A stretch of 35,665 nt of DNA from Candidatus Blautia merdipullorum (GTDB taxonomy: Bacteria > Bacillota > Clostridia > Lachnospirales > Lachnospiraceae), in the NCBI GenBank assembly GCA_019118685.1, contig DWYL01000065.1:1-35665 (forward strand), read 5' to 3'. Below are positions 1 to 7,002 of this stretch, one piece after another. Position numbers and translations under genes: made by a program. Below the pieces are notes generated by a model. The model had not been told where the DNA came from and ran no database searches. It was given only the letters and a program-made list of their open reading frames with translations. The stretch's first letter is position 1. Each line of letters begins with the position of its first letter.

Positions 1-134
1 TAGTCCCAATCTTCGGGAAGTGAGAGCATTTGCGACAACAAGCCCTTTGCTTTCAAGGTCAGCTCCTTGTTGCGTAAGTGGTGGTTGCTCATTACGGTAT
101 ATCCTGTGTTCCGTTCCACTCTGAAAACTGCCAT
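1..134 (-). CDS. Replication-initiator/helix-turn-helix protein of conjugative elements (N-terminal fragment)
   Basis: Only the first 44 codons are in the window; the rest lies beyond the left edge. The translation begins MAVFRVERNTGYTVMSNHHL and continues through a stretch ending LLSQMLSLPEDWD. I recognise this as the N-terminus of the helix-turn-helix, DnaD-like replication-initiator proteins that recur in Clostridia integrative and conjugative elements. In that family the protein is thought to support replication or maintenance of the excised element. The start is the ATG at 132-134, preceded by an AAGGAG site about ten bases upstream. Family identity comes from memory of the conserved N-terminus; nothing can be said about the C-terminal half. 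Confidence 0.65.
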   Translation of the reverse strand, partial: MAVFRVERNTGYTVMSNHHLRNKELTLKAKGLLSQMLSLPEDWD

Positions 135-162
135 AGCTTATCAGCTCCTTTGCTGTGGATTT

Positions 163-274
163 GTTACGCAGTAGAACGCGGATTTTAAGGGGAAAGGTAT
201 CTTTCCTTTGCTTCCCCGGTTTCGCGCTCTGGAAGCCTTATATATCAAAGCTCTTTCTGCCCCTACCGCGTAAC
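163..274. repeat. Imperfect inverted repeat in the element's non-coding end
   Basis: GTTACGCAGTAG (163-174) and CTACCGCGTAAC (263-274) are reverse complements with one mismatch, 88 bases apart. Between and beside them are further short GC-rich inverted motifs, for example GGCGTTCC near 293 and GGAAACGCC near 326. They could be recombinase accessory sites, an origin-like structure or simply a leader fold. The sequence shows the symmetry but not the function. Confidence 0.4.
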
Positions 275-363
275 ATGAGGGCATTAAAAAAGCGGCGTTC
301 CTGTTCTTCCGGGTGGGAAGTGGGAAACGCCGTCTTTGCGGTTCAATATTCAGTTTTAGTGTG

Positions 364-414
364 TGTGAAAGCAGCTTGTCCTATCTGTTCTACATGATAT
401 GTTGTTCTTTCACA
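364..414. repeat. Perfect 8-bp inverted repeat at the element/cotJC junction
   Basis: TGTGAAAG at 364-371 pairs perfectly with CTTTCACA at 407-414, with 35 bases between. The right arm stops at the base before catalase-like coding sequence resumes at 415. The position fits a recombination end site, but no direct-repeat (att) copy is visible because the other end of the element is outside the window. Confidence 0.4.
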
Positions 415-654
415 GTTGCAGCAGAACAAAAAGCCCGGACCACCTACGATAATATTCTTCGTCTCGTAGATGATCCGGATGTGATCGATCCGATCCGTTT
501 TCTCCGGGCAAGGGAAATTGTCCACTTCCAGCGTTTTGGGGAAGTGCTCCGCTCTGTTCAGGAAAATCTGGATTCTAAAAACTTCTATGCCTTTAATCCG
601 GCCTTTGACATGCCCTGCAAGGCAAGCTGCAAAGATGGCTCATTCAAGAATTAA
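415..654 (+). pseudogene. cotJC: 3' fragment of a manganese catalase / CotJC spore-coat protein gene
   Basis: From 415 the plus strand encodes about 79 residues that match the C-terminal region of the CotJC/Mn-catalase family as I know it: VAAEQKARTTYDN, then RLVDDPDVIDPIRFLRAREI, then FQRFGEVLRSVQ, ending near FNPAFDM. The ferritin-like helix carrying E-x-x-H metal ligands (REIVHFQRFGE) is kept. The preceding residues in the same frame (about 34 codons from 313) have no catalase character and correspond to the element side of the junction. A full family member is roughly 180-200 residues, so more than half is missing. In endospore formers CotJC is a coat or forespore protein encoded in cotJABC; cotJA and cotJB are not here. 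Most likely the gene was interrupted by integration of the element to the left. The intact 5' part may lie at the far end of that element. Confidence 0.75.
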
Positions 655-660
655 ACCATA

Positions 661-705
661 TAAAAAGCTCCCTCTGCACACATATTTTTCTGTATGCAGA
701 GGGAG
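661..705 (-). terminator. Rho-independent terminator downstream of the DUF134-NifX gene
   Basis: CTCCCTCTGCA at 668-678 pairs perfectly with TGCAGAGGGAG at 695-705 around a 16-base loop. On the minus strand the stem is followed by TTTTTATA, so it terminates the gene ending at 718. The plus-strand flank is not T-rich, so termination of the cotJC remnant from the other side would be weaker. Confidence 0.8.
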
Positions 706-717
706 TTCTGCAGTTCT

Positions 718-1458
718 TTACTGGCCGCAGTATCCGTGGCCGCACTCTTTTCCATGACCGTGATGTCCGCAGTTATCTCCTTCTCCATGATGGTGATGGC
801 TGCAGACAGTATCCGGATCATAATCCAGACTGCCTTTCAGGAATGCTTCAACCTGTGCGTCTGCATCTCCGCAGGCTCCCGGATAAAGACGGATTCCGGC
901 CTCAGCCAGAGCATTTCTGGCGCCTCCGCCGATTCCTCCGCAGATCAGTACTTCTGCTCCCATATTCTTCAGAAATCCTGCCAGGGCACCATGTCCCTGT
1001 CCATTGGTATCCACGATCTCAGAGGAAAGAATTTTCCCCTCTTCTGTTTCATAGATCTTAAAATGCTCCGTATGACCGAAATGCTGAAAAACCTGTCCCT
1101 GGTCATAAGTTACCGCTATTTTCATTTTGTCAGCTCCTCTCACGCCTCTGCCGCCGGCCTGTCTCTGATCCTCGATGCAGTAGTTCCCGCCCTGTATCCG
1201 AAGAGATGCTCCTTCAATGAGAAATCTCGCTGTTTTTTTCCTGGCTTCTGTATACATGGCCTGAACAGTCGCTCTTCCCACCCCCATTTCTGCAGCACAC
1301 GCTTCCTGGTTTTGCCCCAAATAGTCTATAAGCCGCAGTGTTTCATACTCTTCTACGGTCATTTGGATCTCATGGCTGATACAGTTCTCTTTTCCGGGAA
1401 AAAATCTGTCGCACAACGGAAGGCTTCTTACTTTTTTAGGTTTATTGGGTCTCGGCAT
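718..1458 (-). CDS. DUF134 (UPF0251) DNA-binding domain fused to a NifX/NafY-like dinitrogenase cofactor-binding domain
   Basis: This 246-residue protein has three parts. Residues 1-95 match DUF134/UPF0251: an MPRPNKPKKVRSLP start, acidic YETLRLIDYLG, then a probable helix-turn-helix (about 52-72, QEACAAEMGVGRATVQAMYT). Residues 113-212 resemble the dinitrogenase iron-molybdenum cofactor domain (NifX/NafY/NifB C-terminus), starting KIAVTYDQGQVFQHFGH and containing ICGGIGGGARNAL. Residues 219-245 are a His/Cys-rich tail (CSHHHHGEGDNC, then more HH, HGH and GHGYC) that could bind metal. No nitrogenase genes are nearby. In non-diazotrophs such proteins are usually linked to Fe-S or metal-cluster handling, but the function is not established. 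The ATG at 1456-1458 follows AAAGGAG. The gene has its own consensus promoter inside a palindrome; with an N-terminal DNA-binding domain, autoregulation is a reasonable inference. It ends in a strong terminator. Confidence 0.8.
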   Translation of the reverse strand: MPRPNKPKKVRSLPLCDRFFPGKENCISHEIQMTVEEYETLRLIDYLGQNQEACAAEMGVGRATVQAMYTEARKKTARFLIEGASLRIQGGNYCIEDQRQAGGRGVRGADKMKIAVTYDQGQVFQHFGHTEHFKIYETEEGKILSSEIVDTNGQGHGALAGFLKNMGAEVLICGGIGGGARNALAEAGIRLYPGACGDADAQVEAFLKGSLDYDPDTVCSHHHHGEGDNCGHHGHGKECGHGYCGQ

Positions 1459-1475
1459 GAGGTCTCCTTTCTTTT

Positions 1476-1519
1476 ATTGACATATGTTTATTATAAACAT
1501 ATTATTATCATATGTCAAT
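1476..1519. promoter_or_regulatory. Nested palindromes giving a mirror-symmetric double promoter/operator
   Basis: ATTGACATATG (1476-1486) and CATATGTCAAT (1509-1519) are perfect inverted repeats. Inside them ATGTTTA-TTA-TAAACAT (1484-1500) is a second palindrome covering the minus-strand -10. Because of the symmetry the plus strand also carries TTGACA (1477-1482), 17 bases, then TATTAT (1500-1505), a five-of-six -10 match. Both promoters share one centre at 1497/1498. The plus-strand one would read antisense into the alcohol dehydrogenase gene. The palindromes are plausible regulator binding sites. Confidence 0.6.
1490..1518 (-). promoter_or_regulatory. Consensus sigma-A promoter for the DUF134-NifX gene
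   Basis: On the minus strand, TTGACA (1513-1518) and TATAAT (1490-1495) are separated by exactly 17 bases, a full consensus match. The start codon lies about 32 bases downstream of the -10, behind an AAAGGAG ribosome binding site. Confidence 0.9.
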
Positions 1520-1521
1520 AA

Positions 1522-2703
1522 TTAATGATTCGCTTTTTTGAGGATTTCCAATATATCTTTTTCATGAAGTTCCTTAAATTTTGCTACCGTAAATGTATCG
1601 TTGCCGGTAGCTCTTGCCGCCATATCATCCAATTCTTCTTCCGGCCTTACACCAATTTCCAGTTCACCGATGGATACCGGCATATGAATAGAGCGGAAAA
1701 AGTCTACGGTCGCCTCGATTCCCAAACAAGCTGCTTTTACAGAATCCATCTCTTGAATCCCCCATACGGTTCTAGCATATTGAGCAAACCGATCAGGCTC
1801 TTCCATATATACATATTCTGCCCATGCTTTCCAAATGGCAGATAGACTTGCACCATGAGCCACATCATATTTAGCACTTAATTCATGTCCGATTTTATGC
1901 GGTCCGAAATCTTTTTCTGCACCAAGACCTGTAATGCCATTATGTGAAAGACTTCCGCACCACATCAATTCACTCATAGCCTGATAATCCTTTGGATTAT
2001 CAAATGCCTTCCTTCCATTTTTGATAACTGTACGCAGAAGTGCCTGAGCGATTTCGTCTGTTATTTCATTCCCTTTGCTGTGGGTGAAATATCTGTCCAA
2101 AGTATGCATCATAATATCTACAATCCCGCAGGTCACCTGATATTTTGGAAGTGTGTATGTCAGCTCCGGATTCATTATGGCAAATTTTACCCTGTTTAGC
2201 TCGGTGCTTAGTCCCTTTTTCTTTCCGATTTTTTCATTCGTAAGAACGGCAGAATCGCTCATTTCGCTTCCTGCTGCAGAAATTGTAAGTACTGTTCCAA
2301 CCGGAAGACTTTTTTTCAGCGGTACTTTCTCTGTCCATATATCCCAAAGATCCAATTCTGGGTTTGCCGCACCATGAGCAATGGCTTTGGCAGTATCAAT
2401 CGTACTGCCTCCTCCTACAGCCAAAATAAAGTCTGCACCTATTTTCAACGCTTTCTCCACCCCTGCTTCTGCCAAGGAAAGTCTTGGATTCGGCTTTACT
2501 CCGCCCAGTTCATCCCACTGGATATTTTCCTTTGTCAAATCCTTCTGGATTTTCTCCAAAAGTCCGCTTTTTTTCACACTTCCGCCTCCATATACCAGAA
2601 GGACTCTGCTTCCGCCCCATTTTTTCACTTCTTTGCCTGTTCTTTCTTCTGCATTCTTACCGAAAATCACTTCCGTAGGAGCATAGTATGTAAAATTCTG
2701 CAT
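1522..2703 (-). CDS. Iron-containing alcohol dehydrogenase, NADH-dependent butanol dehydrogenase type (BdhA/YugJ-like)
   Basis: The product is 393 residues, the usual length for group III metal-dependent alcohol dehydrogenases of the butanol dehydrogenase branch. It opens with the typical FTYYAPTEVIFGKNAE segment. The nucleotide-binding loop VGGGSTIDTAKAIA is at about 96-109. Probable divalent metal ligands are D196, H200, H269 or H273, and H283, in the segments IVDIMMHTLDRYF and GPHKIGHELSAKYDVAHG. The reaction would be NAD(P)H-dependent reduction of butanal or similar aldehydes to alcohols in the cytoplasm during fermentation. The ATG at 2701-2703 follows AAAGGAGG. The stop is only three bases from the palindromic promoter region of the next minus-strand gene, and no terminator is visible between them, so readthrough is possible. 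The substrate cannot be fixed from sequence alone. Confidence 0.88.
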   Translation of the reverse strand: MQNFTYYAPTEVIFGKNAEERTGKEVKKWGGSRVLLVYGGGSVKKSGLLEKIQKDLTKENIQWDELGGVKPNPRLSLAEAGVEKALKIGADFILAVGGGSTIDTAKAIAHGAANPELDLWDIWTEKVPLKKSLPVGTVLTISAAGSEMSDSAVLTNEKIGKKKGLSTELNRVKFAIMNPELTYTLPKYQVTCGIVDIMMHTLDRYFTHSKGNEITDEIAQALLRTVIKNGRKAFDNPKDYQAMSELMWCGSLSHNGITGLGAEKDFGPHKIGHELSAKYDVAHGASLSAIWKAWAEYVYMEEPDRFAQYARTVWGIQEMDSVKAACLGIEATVDFFRSIHMPVSIGELEIGVRPEEELDDMAARATGNDTFTVAKFKELHEKDILEILKKANH

Positions 2704-2882
2704 CGTATATTCTTCCTCCTTTTAGACAATGGAATTTTATAGCTACATTATAAGATACATTTCCGCTGAATTCTATAAAACGGATAATTTTTCAAAATTT
2801 TTACCACAGTTTTTCAGTATCTATGTTACAATTTAGTAGTAAAATCCATAAAAAATTTTTACAAATATCAGGAGGTACAGAT
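2704..2882. promoter_or_regulatory. AT-rich divergent intergenic region (alcohol dehydrogenase / aldo-keto reductase)
   Basis: This 179-base region separates two divergent redox genes. On the minus strand a TATAAT (plus-strand 2747-2752) is a good -10 for the dehydrogenase, but the -35 (TAGAAT at 17-base spacing) is poor. On the plus strand TACAAT near 2827-2832 is a possible -10 for the reductase, also with a weak -35. Weak -35 boxes on both sides would suit activator control, but no operator was identified. Confidence 0.4.
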
Positions 2883-4010
2883 ATGGAATACCGTACAATG
2901 GAAAAATTAGGAGTTTCTCCTTCTCTTCTGGGGTTTGGCTGTATGAGATTCCCCTTGAATCCAGATGGTTCTATCTGTGAATCAGAAGCGGAAAGAATGC
3001 TGGATACCGCCATCAAAGCTGGGGTGACTTATATAGATACTGCTTACCTTTATCACAACGGAGACAGCGAGCCTTTCGTTGGAAAAGTTCTAAAAAAATA
3101 TGACCGCAAAAGCATCTTTCTTGCCACCAAGCTTCCCATGTGGGATGTAAATTCCTTAGATGATGCAAAAAGAATCTTCCATGAGCAGCTGGAACGCCTT
3201 CAGACTGAATACATAGATTTCTATCTTCTCCACTGTCTGGATAAAGAAAAATGGGAGAAGACCTTAAAGCTGGAGCTAATCCCCTATATGGAAGAACTCC
3301 AAAAGCAGGGAAAGATCCGGTTCTTCGGCTTCTCTTTCCACGATGATTTTGAAACTTTTAAGAACATCCTCACTTACCGGAACTGGGATTTCTGCCAGAT
3401 TCAGTATAATTATGCAGATACGGATATCCAGGCTGGAGACAGAGGCTATGACCTGGCAGAAGAACTGGGAATCCCTATGGTGATCATGGAGCCTGTAAAG
3501 GGAGGCTCTCTGGCTTCTCTTCCGGATGAAGTAACAGCTCCCTTTAAAGATTACAATCCGGAAGCAAGCACTGCTTCCTGGGCACTGCGCTGGGTAGCAA
3601 GCAAGCCTAATGTAAAGGTGGTTTTAAGCGGAATGTCCACTCCGGAACAGGTAGCGGATAATCTTCAGACCTTCCAGTCTTTCCATCCCCTTTCTCTGAA
3701 AGAAAAAGAACTGGTTGCCGAAGTTGCCAGACGGATTAAGCAGCGTACCAGAAACGGCTGTACCGGCTGCGCCTATTGTATGCCATGTCCTTTTGGAGTA
3801 AATATTCCCCAGAATTTCCATATCTGGAACGAACTGGCAATGTATGGAAATAAAGGAAAAGCAAAGCAGGCCTATTTCAAAGATCTGACAGAGAAGGAGC
3901 GGGCTGATCAGTGCCACGAATGCGGAAAATGTGAAGAAGTCTGTCCTCAGGGCCTTTCTATCCGGGAAAATCTGAAAGAAGTATCCAAAGAAATGGAAAC
4001 TCTGAAGTAA
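2883..4010 (+). CDS. Aldo/keto reductase with C-terminal 4Fe-4S ferredoxin-type domain
   Basis: The 375-residue product has an N-terminal aldo/keto reductase barrel and a C-terminal iron-sulfur domain. The catalytic tetrad is recognisable as D52 and Y57 (IDTAYLYHN), K83 (ATKLP) and H117 (LLHCLD). From residue 293 there are two cysteine groups: C293, C296, C299, C302 (CTGCAYCMPCP) and C344, C347, C350, C354 (CHECGKCEEVCP). They resemble the ferredoxin-like tail of a large anaerobe-specific aldo/keto reductase subfamily. The likely role is NAD(P)H- or ferredoxin-linked carbonyl reduction; the substrate is unknown. I chose the ATG at 2883 because CAGGAGGT lies just upstream and the protein starts with the conserved MEYRTMEKLG. 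An in-frame upstream start at 2823 has no ribosome binding site. It is divergent from the dehydrogenase gene and convergent with uxaC, separated from it by a strong terminator. Confidence 0.88.
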   Translation: MEYRTMEKLGVSPSLLGFGCMRFPLNPDGSICESEAERMLDTAIKAGVTYIDTAYLYHNGDSEPFVGKVLKKYDRKSIFLATKLPMWDVNSLDDAKRIFHEQLERLQTEYIDFYLLHCLDKEKWEKTLKLELIPYMEELQKQGKIRFFGFSFHDDFETFKNILTYRNWDFCQIQYNYADTDIQAGDRGYDLAEELGIPMVIMEPVKGGSLASLPDEVTAPFKDYNPEASTASWALRWVASKPNVKVVLSGMSTPEQVADNLQTFQSFHPLSLKEKELVAEVARRIKQRTRNGCTGCAYCMPCPFGVNIPQNFHIWNELAMYGNKGKAKQAYFKDLTEKERADQCHECGKCEEVCPQGLSIRENLKEVSKEMETLK

Positions 4011-4063
4011 CTTTCCTCTAACAAATATCACCGGCAGCCCGGCCTCTGCGTCCGGCTGGCTGC

Positions 4064-4109
4064 AAAAGAGCCGCAGATCGGGGATCTTTCCCCGATCTGC
4101 GGCTCTTTT
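4064..4109. terminator. Strong bidirectional terminator (21-bp perfect stem)
   Basis: Bases 4064-4084 are perfectly complementary to 4089-4109 with a four-base loop. The arms begin AAAAGAGCCGC and end GCGGCTCTTTT, so both strands give a GC-rich stem followed by T residues. It lies between the convergent reductase and uxaC genes and should end transcription from both sides. Confidence 0.93.
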
Positions 4110-4162
4110 GTAGCCTCCATAGAAAAGCGCTCCCGCCTTTCCTTGAACTTTTCTGTTGTTTT

Positions 4163-5578
4163 TTATTTTGTTTCCAGATCAAATCCGAAATATCTCACTG
4201 CATTGTTGTAAGAAATTCCTTTTACGATCTTTTCCAGATTCTTCATATCTTTCGGATATTCTCCGTTCTCTACCCATCCCCCGATCAGTTCACACATAAT
4301 TCTTCTGAAATACTCATGTCTCGGATAGGACAGGAAGCTTCTGGAGTCTGTCAGCATTCCAATGAAGTTGCCCAGCAATCCCAGGTTTGCCAGGGATGTC
4401 ATCTGTTTCATCATACCGGTCTTATTGTCATTAAACCACCATGCAGAACCCTGCTGGATTTTTCCGATTGCATCGCTGTTCTGGAAGCAGCCTATAATGG
4501 TTCCGATAGTTTCATCATCTGCCGGATTCAGGCTGTAAATAATCGTTTTCGGCATCTTTCCTGTCTCGTTGACTGCATTTAAGAAATCTGCCAGCTGATC
4601 GGCCGGTGTATAATTGCTGATACAGTCAAATCCGGTATCCGGACCAAGCTTTGCATACATAGCTTTATTATTATCTCTCTTACAGCCATAATGGAGCTGC
4701 ATTACCCAGCCTTTTTCCCCGTATTCCGGAGCCAGGAACAGCATAAAGGCTGTTTTAAACTTGGCAGCGTCTTCTTTGGAAACAGGTGCTCCGGCCAAAG
4801 CTCCCTGGAAAATCTTCTCTACTTCTTCCTCAGAAGCAGGCACATACATCACATAGTCCAGGCCATGGTCAGAAACCAGGCAGCCCATGCTGTGGAAGAA
4901 TTCCATTCTCTTCTTCAGGGCTTCTTTCAGATCTGCGAAGGTCTTGATCTCCACGCCGGAAACTTCTGCCAGTTTCCGGATATATTCCTGATAGCCTGGT
5001 TTTTCCAGATTCATAGCCTTATCTGGCCTCCATGCCGGAAGAACCTGTACGTCAAAAGACTCATCCTCTTTAATTACTTTATGCCATTTCAGGTCGTCTA
5101 CCGGATCATCTGTAGTACACAGAAGGGTAACATTGGACTGTTTGATCAGGTTCCGCACGCTCATGGAATCTTCCTGAAGCTTTGCATTACACAGATTCCA
5201 TACCTCTTCTGCTGTCTCGCTGTTGAGAACGCCGGTATAGCCAAAAAATCTCTGCAGCTCCAGATGACTCCAGTGGAACAGAGGATTTCCGATTGCCTTT
5301 TCCAGAGTCTCTGCCCACTTCTGAAATTTCTCTCTGTCCGGTGCATCCCCGGTTATATAATACTCTTCTACTCCGTTAGAACGCATCTGACGCCATTTGT
5401 AATGGTCGCCCCCCAGCCATACCTGGGTAATATTCTCAAATTTTCTGTCTTCGGCGATTTCCTGGGGATTAATATGGCAATGATAATCCAATACAGGAAC
5501 CTTTGCCGCAAAATCGTGGTACAGCTCTTTGGCTGTCTCTGTGCTCAGTAAAAAATCCTTATCCATAAATGCTTTCAT
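4163..5578 (-). CDS. uxaC: Glucuronate isomerase (uronate isomerase)
   Basis: The 471-residue protein matches UxaC in length and content. It opens with FMDKDFLLSTETAKELYHDF and has the metal-binding HCH motif at residues 33-35 (DYHCHINPQEIAED). Further family segments are WLGGDHYKWRQMRSNG, LLCTTDDPVDDLKWH and MGCLVSDHGLDYVMY; the C-terminus includes GMLTDSRSFLSYPRHEYFRR. The enzyme is an amidohydrolase-fold cytoplasmic isomerase converting D-glucuronate to D-fructuronate and D-galacturonate to D-tagaturonate. Its gene follows the TRAP transporter genes, and the other arm of the locus holds uxaA and uxaB, so galacturonate is the pathway best supported. The ATG at 5576-5578 has AAAGGAGG upstream. 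The 102-base gap from dctM contains a possible extra promoter. Transcription ends at the terminator 4064-4109. Confidence 0.95.
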   Translation of the reverse strand: MKAFMDKDFLLSTETAKELYHDFAAKVPVLDYHCHINPQEIAEDRKFENITQVWLGGDHYKWRQMRSNGVEEYYITGDAPDREKFQKWAETLEKAIGNPLFHWSHLELQRFFGYTGVLNSETAEEVWNLCNAKLQEDSMSVRNLIKQSNVTLLCTTDDPVDDLKWHKVIKEDESFDVQVLPAWRPDKAMNLEKPGYQEYIRKLAEVSGVEIKTFADLKEALKKRMEFFHSMGCLVSDHGLDYVMYVPASEEEVEKIFQGALAGAPVSKEDAAKFKTAFMLFLAPEYGEKGWVMQLHYGCKRDNNKAMYAKLGPDTGFDCISNYTPADQLADFLNAVNETGKMPKTIIYSLNPADDETIGTIIGCFQNSDAIGKIQQGSAWWFNDNKTGMMKQMTSLANLGLLGNFIGMLTDSRSFLSYPRHEYFRRIMCELIGGWVENGEYPKDMKNLEKIVKGISYNNAVRYFGFDLETK

Positions 5579-5600
5579 AATACAGACCTCCTTTTCTAAT

Positions 5601-5630
5601 AATTTACAAAATTTTTCAGGTATCTGTCAA
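5601..5630 (-). promoter_or_regulatory. Possible internal promoter for uxaC
   Basis: On the minus strand TTGACA (5625-5630) is followed after 18 bases by TAAATT (5601-5606, four of six). It would let uxaC be expressed separately from the upstream TRAP genes. The -10 is imperfect, so this is tentative. Confidence 0.45.
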
Positions 5631-5680
5631 CATATCCTGCAATATTTACGAAAAGTTCTAAAAACTAGTTTGTGTTCCTT

Positions 5681-6988
5681 TTATACATATCCCATCAGGC
5701 TTGGCAGCCACAGACTGAGCTGCGGGATATAAGTTACCAGCATCAGCACGATAAAGATGGCCAGGAAGTACCAGAGAAGCTGGCGGAATACTGTCTCGAT
5801 CTTCACCTTTCCCACCTTAACACCTACAAACAAGGTAGTTCCCACAGGAGGTGTGATGGTTCCGATACACAGATTGAAGATCATCATAATACCAAAGTGG
5901 ATGGTGTTCATTCCCAGAGCTGTGCATACCGGCAGGAAAATCGGTGTAAAGATCAGGCAGGCCGGTGTCATGTCCATAAAAGTACCTACGATCAGCAGGA
6001 TAACATTGATAATAAACAGGATCACAAATTTGTTGTCGCTGATCGACAGCAGTCCTTCAGAAACCAGTGACGGGATATTTGTAAAGGCCATAACCCAGGA
6101 CATAATGCTGGAAACGCCGATCAGGAAAATAATGATACCGGTCATCTCTGCGCTTTCCTTGAGAATCCGGGGAATCTCTTTGAGCTTAATGGATTTATAG
6201 CCGAACAGAGACAGGAGCAGACTGTATACCACTGCTACCACAGACCCCTCGGTTGCTGTAAAAATTCCTCTGATAATACCGCCGATAACGATTATGATCA
6301 GCAGCAGGCAAGGAATCGCTTCAAGAAGAACTTTAATCTTTTCTTTTCCGGTAAACTTGCTGGTGCTCCTGTAGCCCTTTTTCTTGGCGATAAAATAGAT
6401 CACTGCCATACAGGCCAGTCCCCAGAGGATACCCGGGATATAGCCGGCCATAAACAGAGCCGCCACAGATGTGCCGCCGCTGACCAGAGAAAAGGTGATC
6501 ATAACATTGCTGGGAGGGATTAAAAGCCCTGTAGGAGCCGTAGCAATATTGGCTGCTGCAGAAAAGTTCGGATCATAGCCTTCATCCTTCTCAATAGGGC
6601 CGATGATGGAACCCATAGCAGAAGCTGCCGCTGTACCGGAACCGGAAATAGCGCCGAAAAGCATGTTTGCTACAACGTTTGTATGTGCCAGCGCTCCGGG
6701 AGCACGTCCTGTAACTAATTTTGCAAGGTTGATCAGACGGACTGCGATACCGCCCTTATTCATAATATTTCCTGCCAGGATAAAGAAGGGAATGGCCAGC
6801 AGGCTGAACACAGAGATACCGGAGAAAATTCTCTGGGCTCCTGTCAGAACTGCAACGCTGGTATCCATAACAGGCAGGATCGCGCAAATGGAGGAAATTC
6901 CAAGGGCAACTGCGATAGGTACGCCGGCAATCAGCATAATCACCAAAAGTACCAGAATAATTAAACCTGAAAGTAATGCTGTACTCAT
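5681..6988 (-). CDS. dctM: TRAP transporter large permease subunit (DctM family)
   Basis: The 435-residue product is strongly hydrophobic throughout, with about 12 membrane segments, as usual for DctM. Characteristic stretches are LLAIPFFILAGNIMNKGGIA (about 64-83), LFGAISGSGTAAASAMGSII and PTGLLIPPSNVMITFSLVSG; the C-terminal half has FTPIFLPVCTALGMNTIHFG and GTITPPVGTTLFVG. DctM forms the ion-coupled elevator channel of the tripartite transporter and works with the DctQ and DctP proteins encoded just upstream. Its ATG (6986-6988) follows AAGGAGATAAAT, and only 14 bases separate it from dctQ. The neighbouring uxaC and uxaA-uxaB genes point to hexuronate as substrate. That is inferred from context, because the permease sequence does not reveal specificity. 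Confidence 0.93.
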   Translation of the reverse strand: MSTALLSGLIILVLLVIMLIAGVPIAVALGISSICAILPVMDTSVAVLTGAQRIFSGISVFSLLAIPFFILAGNIMNKGGIAVRLINLAKLVTGRAPGALAHTNVVANMLFGAISGSGTAAASAMGSIIGPIEKDEGYDPNFSAAANIATAPTGLLIPPSNVMITFSLVSGGTSVAALFMAGYIPGILWGLACMAVIYFIAKKKGYRSTSKFTGKEKIKVLLEAIPCLLLIIIVIGGIIRGIFTATEGSVVAVVYSLLLSLFGYKSIKLKEIPRILKESAEMTGIIIFLIGVSSIMSWVMAFTNIPSLVSEGLLSISDNKFVILFIINVILLIVGTFMDMTPACLIFTPIFLPVCTALGMNTIHFGIMMIFNLCIGTITPPVGTTLFVGVKVGKVKIETVFRQLLWYFLAIFIVLMLVTYIPQLSLWLPSLMGYV

Positions 6989-7002
6989 ATTTATCTCCTT
7001 TC

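Larger units (their letters stand above)
1..414. mobile_element. Terminal segment of an integrative/conjugative element (partial)
   Basis: This segment runs from the left window edge to the point where recognisable cotJC coding sequence begins. It holds the 5' end of a replication-initiator-like gene of the type carried by Firmicutes conjugative elements (minus strand, 1-134), then about 280 bases without a convincing gene. The non-coding part contains two inverted repeats: an 11-of-12 match between 163-174 and 263-274, and a perfect 8-bp pair, TGTGAAAG at 364-371 with CTTTCACA at 407-414. The second pair ends exactly where catalase homology begins. No recombinase or relaxase gene is visible, so the element class cannot be set. 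That this is an element end is inferred from the cargo gene family and the truncated neighbour. The exact boundary is uncertain by tens of bases. Confidence 0.55.

Noticed and set aside
155-397. An 80-codon plus-strand frame in the element end region
   Set aside because: The residues look like translated non-coding DNA, there is no clear ribosome binding site, and the frame spans inverted repeats.
694-1521. Long plus-strand frame (275 codons) opposite the DUF134-NifX gene
   Set aside because: It is the antisense shadow of a recognisable gene, crosses its promoter and has no domain character.
4031-4063. GCAGCC...GGCTGC hairpin just before the 21-bp terminator
   Set aside because: It is short, lacks a T run and is probably only part of the reductase 3' untranslated region.
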